64,000 nucleotides of DNA from Thainema sp966674685 (GTDB lineage Bacteria > Cyanobacteriota > Cyanobacteriia > Phormidesmidales > Phormidesmidaceae). This document shows, piece by piece, positions 58,473 to 64,000 of this stretch; within the stretch, counting starts at the first letter, position 1; every line of letters starts with the position of its first letter. The notes under the pieces were generated by a model. It made no database searches, had not been told where the DNA came from, and worked only from the letters and a program-made list of their open reading frames with translations. The stretch lies in assembly GCA_966674685.1 (NCBI GenBank), contig CBKWJC010000029.1:1-64000 (forward strand), in the 5' to 3' direction. Position numbers and translations under genes: made by a program.

Positions 58473-61439
58473 CTAATTTTCTCCAGAAGTCGAACTATCC
58501 AAAATCTCCACCGTACCTTGCGAGCCATCCACTCGTACCCACTGTCCAGACTTGAGATGATTCATGGCGTCCTGCACATTCATCACCGCTGGAATGCGAT
58601 ACTCGCGAGCGACAATTGCGCCATGCGATAGGCGTCCACCCACCTCAGCAATAAATCCAGCCGCCCGTGCCAGGAGCGGTGCCCAGCCTGCATCCGTGTG
58701 AGGCACCACCAAAATTGTTTCGGGATTCATTGTCGGCATGGCCTGAAACGACTTCAGCACCAGCACTTGCCCTTCCACTTGGCCGGGACTCGCGCCAATA
58801 CCGCGCAGCGTGTTGCCCGTTACTGGACGAGATGCCACAAATAGCGGCGGTTCGTTGCCATAGACCAAATTGGGTACTGTGGTCATTGCTTGATCGGCGG
58901 CAAACTGAGTTTTACGCACCTCAATTCGCTGCCGAAGCTGCTGCACTAGCACTTGAGTCGGATCTGCAACCAGTTGGCGCACCTCGTCCAGTTCCAAAAA
59001 GAAAACATCTCTTGCGTGGTCGAGCGTTTGAGTTTCGCACCAGTGACGACCCAGCGCCACCAGGGTGTAGCGCAGCTCGGCTAATATGCGGCTGTAGGTC
59101 TGTGTCACCTGCCCTTTCAAATCCAGCCGCTGCTGCACATTGCGAATTTGCCAGTTTATTTGGTCTGGCTGTGCATGAGTTACCTCATCCTGCGGATCGA
59201 GGACGAACTGAGTAAACATCTCGCGCACGGCATGCTGATTTTCCTGCCAGCGGGGCACGGCGATATCGGTCGCCACTTCGCTGAGGTAGCCGTAGTCATT
59301 CAGAAAGCGATCAATCTGCTTCATAACTGCCTGACCATCAGGAGATTCGGCCAGGGCTGCAAATACCGAGGAGCTATGCTCGCAGTCCGGCGCAATACGT
59401 AAAACTAACGAGCGGTTTTCATCTGCGATCGCACGTAAAGCTCGAATTGATTCCACCTCTGGCGATTGCTGGCGATTTAAGACCGCATCGGGCACTTTAA
59501 ACACACCTTGCCGCACCGCTAGGCTGAGGGGAGCGAGAATGCTGTAGTAGGTGGCACTGCGGAGCAAATCCAGCAGCGTCTCCATTCGGGTCAACAGTTC
59601 CACTGGCGATTGGGTATCTAGCTCATCCCGGCTCAGTTCGGCCAGCTTGGGCAAAAATTTCTGCTGATTCTCCTGCTCAAAATCCTTTGGCAACCGCATT
59701 TCTCGGCGCAGTAGTCGCCAAAGTCCGGCTGAGTTTTTCAGGGTTGAACCGATTGGAGGACGACTAAATTTTGCCCCACGGGTGAGAAACTCCAAACTTT
59801 CGGCAGGCAGACCCATGCGGCGAAAGATCTGACCCAGCAGCGACGCATTGAAATAGGCATAGCTGTGGTGCAGCGTGGCCGTTTGCTCAAAATCGAGATC
59901 CTGCACCCGCTCCGCCAGAACCAGGGTAAACAAGTCACCCCAGACGCCGCAGGTCAACGGACGGTTCACTGACCAAGTGAGCGGATGAATCGTACCGGGA
60001 ATCACTTCAGCCGCAATTTTGCGCGTCCAGATTGGCAGCAGCGTTGTCACTGGACGGCTTTGCAGCACCCAGAGCTTCTGTCCATCAAACGTCCACTCCA
60101 AATCCTGGGGCACCCCGTGATAGCAGGCTTCCAGATGGCGCACCAGAAAAGCAACCTGCTGAATTAGCCTCGGCGGCACGTCTCCTTCCCCCTCCATGTC
60201 AAAGCGGCTCTCTTCCGGCAGGAACCAGTCCGGCGAGCCAGACGCTGCTGCTGCGATCGCACTTACCTGATCAAACTCATCCTGCGTGATCCACACCCGA
60301 TATAGCTCCGGGGTTTCTCGCCCCGAAACGACGCGTGACGCTCCACCCGGCAGCGCCTCAATCACCACTGCATCGCCCTGACAGGTAATCGGATCGCGGC
60401 TAAAGGCTACCCCGGAAAACGCTCCGTCAATCTGCCGCTGCACCAGCACCGCCATTTGCGCGTCGGGAATATTGTGCTCCTGCCGATATGCGATCGCAGA
60501 TGGCGCGTTATAGGAATTCAAGCAGCGTGCGATCGCCTCTTGCAGCGCTTCCGGACTGGCAATATTGAGCATTGACTGATACTGTCCGGCTGCCGATGCC
60601 GTTTCGCTGTCTTCACCCACAGCCGAAGAGCGCACGACCACGGGTTTAGCCCCGGATGGCTGAGCCGCTTCCGTCACCGCCGCCGGATCATCTCCGGCCT
60701 GGAGCACCCAGCCCATTGGCACCGGATAGCCCCACTGATAGAGTTGCGCCAAGGTTGCCGCTTTGTTGCCGACTTGATCGGCTTGCAGAGATTGCTGGAG
60801 CGATCGCGCCGAGCGATCGCCACGTAAAAATCGAAACATACCTTTTGAACTGGTTGAAGCTTCTTGTTCAGATAAATCTAAATCATCTGGAATCCGTTGA
60901 TAAATCCAGGCCATGAGTAAGCTCAGTGCCGCTGCGGCCACAATTCGCTCTTCATTCGTGGGATAGAGCAGCAGCGTTAGAATCGGTAACAAAATTAGAA
61001 CGACGTATTTGCCTAGCTTCCGCTGACGCAGTAGGGTAAAGCTAATGCCGCTGAGAAACAGCGTCATGCCCGCAATCCGCCAATCATGCACCACATAGCC
61101 CCAGGTAACATTGGTTGTCCCCGCACCCTGCCCCGACCAGTAGCGCCCAATCACCAGCGCCATCATGGCAATCAGTTCCCAGGTTGGATCAGCAGGAAAA
61201 AAATAGCGAGCCGCCAGCACCACGCCAATTCCCTTGAGCGCTTCAACTAAAACCGCCCAGATCCCGGCCCAGCGCCCACCGTGATAAAACGCGGCTGAAA
61301 TGCCGATGTTTCCGGTGCCCATTTGGGCGAGATCCTTCCTCGCGAGCAGCCGAATGAACCAATAGGTAATCGGTATGCTGCCTACAAGCGGACATACAAA
61401 TATGACGATGAATGCACCCCAAACCTGAGTCAGTGTCAT
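58473..61439 (-). CDS. PlsY-like membrane domain fused to PEP-synthase/rifampicin-phosphotransferase-like enzyme
   Basis: A 988-aa fusion. Residues 1 to about 195 form a PlsY-type membrane domain (GSIPITYWFIRLL, MGTGNIGISAAFYHGG, EALKGIGVVLAA), with the third acyltransferase motif poorly kept. Residues about 220-500 form an ATP-grasp PEP/pyruvate-binding domain (GNKAATLAQLYQWGYPVP, VVRSSAVGEDSE, GVAFSRDP, PQDLEWTFDGQKLWVLQSRPV). A helical domain follows, and a C-terminal swivelling His domain (GGRLSHGAIVARE, His939). No PEP-binding TIM barrel exists, so it resembles rifampicin phosphotransferase-type enzymes that move a phosphate from ATP via His. The natural acceptor is unknown; a lipid-linked substrate is possible given the fused PlsY. 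Confidence 0.82.
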   Translation of the reverse strand: MTLTQVWGAFIVIFVCPLVGSIPITYWFIRLLARKDLAQMGTGNIGISAAFYHGGRWAGIWAVLVEALKGIGVVLAARYFFPADPTWELIAMMALVIGRYWSGQGAGTTNVTWGYVVHDWRIAGMTLFLSGISFTLLRQRKLGKYVVLILLPILTLLLYPTNEERIVAAAALSLLMAWIYQRIPDDLDLSEQEASTSSKGMFRFLRGDRSARSLQQSLQADQVGNKAATLAQLYQWGYPVPMGWVLQAGDDPAAVTEAAQPSGAKPVVVRSSAVGEDSETASAAGQYQSMLNIASPEALQEAIARCLNSYNAPSAIAYRQEHNIPDAQMAVLVQRQIDGAFSGVAFSRDPITCQGDAVVIEALPGGASRVVSGRETPELYRVWITQDEFDQVSAIAAAASGSPDWFLPEESRFDMEGEGDVPPRLIQQVAFLVRHLEACYHGVPQDLEWTFDGQKLWVLQSRPVTTLLPIWTRKIAAEVIPGTIHPLTWSVNRPLTCGVWGDLFTLVLAERVQDLDFEQTATLHHSYAYFNASLLGQIFRRMGLPAESLEFLTRGAKFSRPPIGSTLKNSAGLWRLLRREMRLPKDFEQENQQKFLPKLAELSRDELDTQSPVELLTRMETLLDLLRSATYYSILAPLSLAVRQGVFKVPDAVLNRQQSPEVESIRALRAIADENRSLVLRIAPDCEHSSSVFAALAESPDGQAVMKQIDRFLNDYGYLSEVATDIAVPRWQENQHAVREMFTQFVLDPQDEVTHAQPDQINWQIRNVQQRLDLKGQVTQTYSRILAELRYTLVALGRHWCETQTLDHARDVFFLELDEVRQLVADPTQVLVQQLRQRIEVRKTQFAADQAMTTVPNLVYGNEPPLFVASRPVTGNTLRGIGASPGQVEGQVLVLKSFQAMPTMNPETILVVPHTDAGWAPLLARAAGFIAEVGGRLSHGAIVAREYRIPAVMNVQDAMNHLKSGQWVRVDGSQGTVEILDSSTSGEN

Positions 61440-61464
61440 GATTCGATCCTCACGTCTGCCTCCT

Positions 61465-61560
61465 CACATCTTGCACCAAAAACTAGAAGGATATTGGGTC
61501 GCCGCGCTATGGTAGCCAAATATCCTCTGCGGATTGCCAGTTTGCAAGGTACAAAATGTC
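61465..61560. repeat. MITE-like element with CACATCTTGCACC end
   Basis: CACATCTTGCACC (61465-61477) and GGTACAAAATGTC (61548-61560) are imperfect inverted ends (10 of 13). Related to 40936-41037. Confidence 0.45.
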
Positions 61561-61613
61561 AGCCTCTTCAATCTAGCGCTGTCTTGTGTTGCAGCGCTAC
61601 GCGCTGAGAACCC

Positions 61614-61667
61614 GGAAGGTGGTTTTTGAGAAGCCGCATGGAGCGCGGCTCTCAGGAACTACCTTCC
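61614..61667. repeat. Imperfect 23-bp hairpin
   Basis: 61614-61636 pair with most of 61645-61667 (core GAGAAGCCGC / GCGGCTCTC). Same architecture as the other long intergenic hairpins. Confidence 0.6.
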
Positions 61668-61874
61668 AGCCTGATTACGTAAGGATACATCAGTAGCTCT
61701 CCGGCCTGATTTGTTGCCGCTAAATGTTGCCGCTAAATACAGTTGAATACAGCAGCCCGAATGCAGTAGCCATTTTCAGCACAACCGCAAATCCTTCCCC
61801 GATACCAGTACCGTTCGCACCATCAAGGGTTTATCGTTAACTAGGTGTCTATCCAATCAAATCCTCACAAACCT

Positions 61875-62519
61875 ATGTTGACCGTTGCCCTGCCCAAAGG
61901 TGCCTTACTTAAAGACAGCATTAATTTATTCAAGTCCGTTGGTCTTGACTTTAGCGGATTTCTAGATCCCTCTAATCGCCAACTGCAAATTACTGATGCC
62001 AGTGGCCAGGCAAAAGGGTTGTTAGTACGAACCCATGATGTGCCTGTCTATGTTGAATATGGTCAGGCGCAGCTTGGGATTGCGGGCTATGATGTCCTAC
62101 GCGAAAAGCAGCCAGCGGTGGCTCACTTGGTTGATTTGGGGTTTGGTCACTGTCGCTTATCCGTTGCGGTGAAGGCGACGAGTCCCTATCGCTCAGCGGT
62201 TGAATTGCCGACCCACTGCCGAGTGGCATCTAAGTTTGTCAACTGCGCCCGTGAGTATTTTGAAAGTATTGATCTGCCTGTGGAAATTGTGCCGCTCTAT
62301 GGTTCTGTGGAGCTTGGCCCAATTACGGGGATGTCTGAGGCGATTGTTGACCTGGTTTCCAGCGGACGGACTCTACGTGAAAACAATCTGCTGGAGCTTG
62401 AGGTGCTGTATGAAAGCACGGCAAGGCTGATTGCTCATCCGCTCAGCTATCGGCTAGATGAAGATGGTTTGAGTGAGATTATTCAGCAACTGCGAGAACA
62501 GGTTGCGGTGCCAGCATAG
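61875..62519 (+). CDS. hisG: ATP phosphoribosyltransferase, short form
   Basis: A 214-aa HisG of the short type, which lacks the C-terminal regulatory domain and normally needs a HisZ partner. It joins ATP and PRPP in the first step of histidine synthesis. Motifs: LTVALPKGALLKDSINLFK start, LLVRTHDVPVYVEYGQAQLGIAGYD, and the PRPP loop ITGMSEAIVDLVSSGRTLRENNL. ATG 61875 matches the usual N-terminus; a GTG at 61845 would add ten residues. No hisZ is in the window. A terminator follows. Confidence 0.93.
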   Translation: MLTVALPKGALLKDSINLFKSVGLDFSGFLDPSNRQLQITDASGQAKGLLVRTHDVPVYVEYGQAQLGIAGYDVLREKQPAVAHLVDLGFGHCRLSVAVKATSPYRSAVELPTHCRVASKFVNCAREYFESIDLPVEIVPLYGSVELGPITGMSEAIVDLVSSGRTLRENNLLELEVLYESTARLIAHPLSYRLDEDGLSEIIQQLREQVAVPA

Positions 62520-62600
62520 TTGAAACTGAAGGTATGGGTTGCGATCGCACTTTTATTGGCTGAGTGCAATTGAGTGCGATCGCAACTCTCACATTCCAAC

Positions 62601-62635
62601 AAAAAAGCGGCAAGTGCATGACTCACCGCTTTTTT
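62601..62635. terminator. Bidirectional terminator between hisG and carB
   Basis: AAAAAAGCGG (62601-62610) pairs with CCGCTTTTTT (62626-62635) across a 15-base loop, giving a T-run on either strand between convergent hisG and carB. Confidence 0.85.
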
Positions 62636-62664
62636 AGTTGATTCCAGCCTGGGAAACGTACCTG

Positions 62665-64000
62665 CTACACCGTCATTTCAACTTCAGCCTTTGGCTTATC
62701 CGCTGCGTAGTCCTGAATAGCTCGCACATCCAGCGGAGCCGTTTGCAGAGCCCGAATCGCCGCTGCCGTCGCCTTGGCACCTGCAATCGTCGTGATAATC
62801 GGCACCTTGTAGGCCAGCGCTGTGCGGCGAATGATGCGATCGTCTTCCTGAGCAGTCGCGCCCAGCGGCGTATTCACAATTAACTGCACCTGACCGTTTT
62901 TAATCGCGTCCAGAACGTGTGGACGACCTTCATGCACCTTAAGCGTCAGATCAACATTCAGCCCGTTCTCCTGCAAGACCTGCTTGGTGCCCGCCGTCGC
63001 AATCACGTCAAAGCCCAGGTCGATCAGATCCCGAACGACGGGGACAACCGCCTGCTTCTCACGGTCATTCATGGAAACAAACACCGTCCCCTCCAGCGGT
63101 AGGCGCTGTCCTGCCGCCAGTGCTGCCTTGGCAAACGCTTTGCCAAAATCGGTATCAATGCCCATCACCTCGCCCGTAGAGCGCATCTCTGGGCCAAGGA
63201 TTGTGTCTGTACCCTGGAACTTCTCAAACGGTAGCACCGCTTCCTTCACGGCGATGTGACGCGGAATAATTTCTTCGGTGAAGTTCATGCTAGCCAGGGT
63301 TTCACCTGCCATTGCCCGCACCGCGATCTTGGCAAGCGGCACACCGATTGCTTTGGAGATGAACGGGACTGTGCGAGAGGCACGCGGGTTGGCTTCTAGG
63401 ATGTAAACCGTGTCGCCCTGCACCGCAAATTGAATGTTCATCAGGCCGATGACTTTCAGTTCACCTGCCAGTTGAATCGTCCAGGTGCGAATTTTCGCTA
63501 AAGCTGCATCGCTCAGCGAGGTGTAGGGAATCGAACAGGCCGAGTCACCGGAGTGAATTCCGGCCTGCTCAATGTGCTCCATGATGCCGCCGATCACCAC
63601 CTGTCCGGTTTGGTCAGCCACGGCGTCCACGTCTACTTCAATCGCATTTTCCAGGAACTTGTCGATCAGAATCGGGTGATCCGGCTCTACCTGCACCGCA
63701 TAGGTCATGTAGCGCTCTAGATCCTGATCCGAATAGACAATTTCCATTGCCCGTCCGCCCAGGACGTAGCTGGGCCGCACAACAACCGGATAGCCAATTT
63801 TCTGAGCGACCTTGAGCGCCGACTCATAGCTGCGGGCAATGCCGTTGGGGGGCTGCTCAATATTCAGCTTCCGCAGGATTTGCTCAAAGCGCTCCCGGTC
63901 TTCAGCGGTGTCGATGGAGTCCGGCGAGGTGCCCCAGATGGGCGCATGGGCTTCTTCTAGAGGAACTGCCAGCTTCAGCGGCGTCTGACCACCAAACTGG
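62665..64000 (-). CDS. carB: Carbamoyl-phosphate synthase large subunit, C-terminal part (runs off window)
   Basis: The last 444 residues of CarB; the gene continues past position 64000 with no start in the window. Second ATP-grasp half: QFGGQTPLKLA, WGTSPDSIDTAEDRERF, VVVRPSYVLGGRAMEIVYSD, EVDVDAVADQTG, MEHIEQAGIHSGDSAC and EANPRASRTVPFISKA. The C-terminal MGS-like allosteric domain follows (FDVIATAGTKQVLQENG, LIVNTPLGATAQEDDRIIRRTAL). It forms carbamoyl phosphate with CarA. A GTG-initiated shorter reading from 63780 is not the true start. Confidence 0.96.
   Translation of the reverse strand, partial: QFGGQTPLKLAVPLEEAHAPIWGTSPDSIDTAEDRERFEQILRKLNIEQPPNGIARSYESALKVAQKIGYPVVVRPSYVLGGRAMEIVYSDQDLERYMTYAVQVEPDHPILIDKFLENAIEVDVDAVADQTGQVVIGGIMEHIEQAGIHSGDSACSIPYTSLSDAALAKIRTWTIQLAGELKVIGLMNIQFAVQGDTVYILEANPRASRTVPFISKAIGVPLAKIAVRAMAGETLASMNFTEEIIPRHIAVKEAVLPFEKFQGTDTILGPEMRSTGEVMGIDTDFGKAFAKAALAAGQRLPLEGTVFVSMNDREKQAVVPVVRDLIDLGFDVIATAGTKQVLQENGLNVDLTLKVHEGRPHVLDAIKNGQVQLIVNTPLGATAQEDDRIIRRTALAYKVPIITTIAGAKATAAAIRALQTAPLDVRAIQDYAADKPKAEVEMTV

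Larger units (their letters stand above)
61440..61874. other. Intergenic region with repeats
   Basis: 435 bp between divergent genes. Holds a MITE-like element (61465-61560) and an imperfect hairpin (61614-61667). No gene supported. Confidence 0.55.

Overview
The window reads as a piece of cyanobacterial chromosome. The octamer GCGATCGC (HIP1, usually inside TGCGATCGCA) occurs many dozens of times, in genes and between them. The protein set is also cyanobacterial: a PEP-CTERM protein, an SLH/Asp-rich surface protein, DUF4168, DUF309 and DUF4126 proteins, a cyanobacterial-type NlpC/P60 endopeptidase with an SH3 domain, and GlmM with a long N-terminus. I would guess a filamentous Leptolyngbya-like lineage, but the sequence alone does not fix a genus. 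No rRNA, tRNA, CRISPR array or complete IS transposase gene was seen.

Layout. 0.1-9 kb: CPBP membrane protease, a two-domain histidine phosphatase with an apparent CTG start, a dihydroorotase homologue lacking metal ligands, a secreted protein, an AT-rich membrane protein framed by palindromes, and a divergent pair of cell-wall enzymes. 8.6-13 kb: GGCT-fold protein, M20-type amidohydrolase and a GT2-TPR glycosyltransferase. 12.8-22.1 kb is more accessory: a zinc-ribbon/PD-(D/E)xK protein, a Cys-rich copper-storage-like protein, an SLH protein with an Asp tail, an amino-acid-permease/histidine-kinase fusion, and an AIPR phage-resistance gene in a HIP1-free AT-rich segment. 22.4-27.3 kb: a dense HIP1 cluster carrying two extra copies of the 3' end of the 5-oxoprolinase gene, a VapBC-like toxin-antitoxin pair, and the 5-oxoprolinase gene itself, split by a frameshift at an 8-bp tandem repeat. 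27.3-33.5 kb is housekeeping: guaD, PEP-CTERM protein, hisH, rsmD, a YqeY protein, prs and an amine-oxidase-like flavoprotein. 33.6-37.8 kb is a probable three-gene unit: ParA/MinD-like ATPase, glutaminase, and a Cache-HAMP-PAS-PAS receptor without an output domain. 38-46 kb is envelope and redox: DUF4168, fasciclin lipoprotein, ferric-reductase-like flavocytochrome, another lipoprotein, and a large di-haem c-type protein. 46-64 kb is mostly core: EVE, LptA, GNAT, DUF309, glmM, DUF4126, cyclophilin, LapA-degenerate GGDEF, carA, retropepsin-like lipoprotein, a PlsY/PEP-synthase-like fusion, hisG, and the 3' part of carB running off the right edge.

How the genes relate. carA, carB and the dihydroorotase-like protein belong to carbamoyl phosphate/pyrimidine supply. 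Prs makes the PRPP that HisG consumes, and HisH acts later in the same histidine pathway. Guanine deaminase, 5-oxoprolinase, the M20 amidohydrolase and glutaminase all release nitrogen or glutamate from amides.

Intergenic DNA is full of small repeats: long near-perfect hairpins, a 107-bp element present in two inverted copies, several families with MITE-like ends, and dispersed 50-60 bp repeats. The most interesting signals are the repeat-interrupted 5-oxoprolinase with its duplicated tail, the ParA-glutaminase-receptor unit with four 11-bp-phased repeats in front of glsA, the permease-kinase fusion, and the hairpin families.
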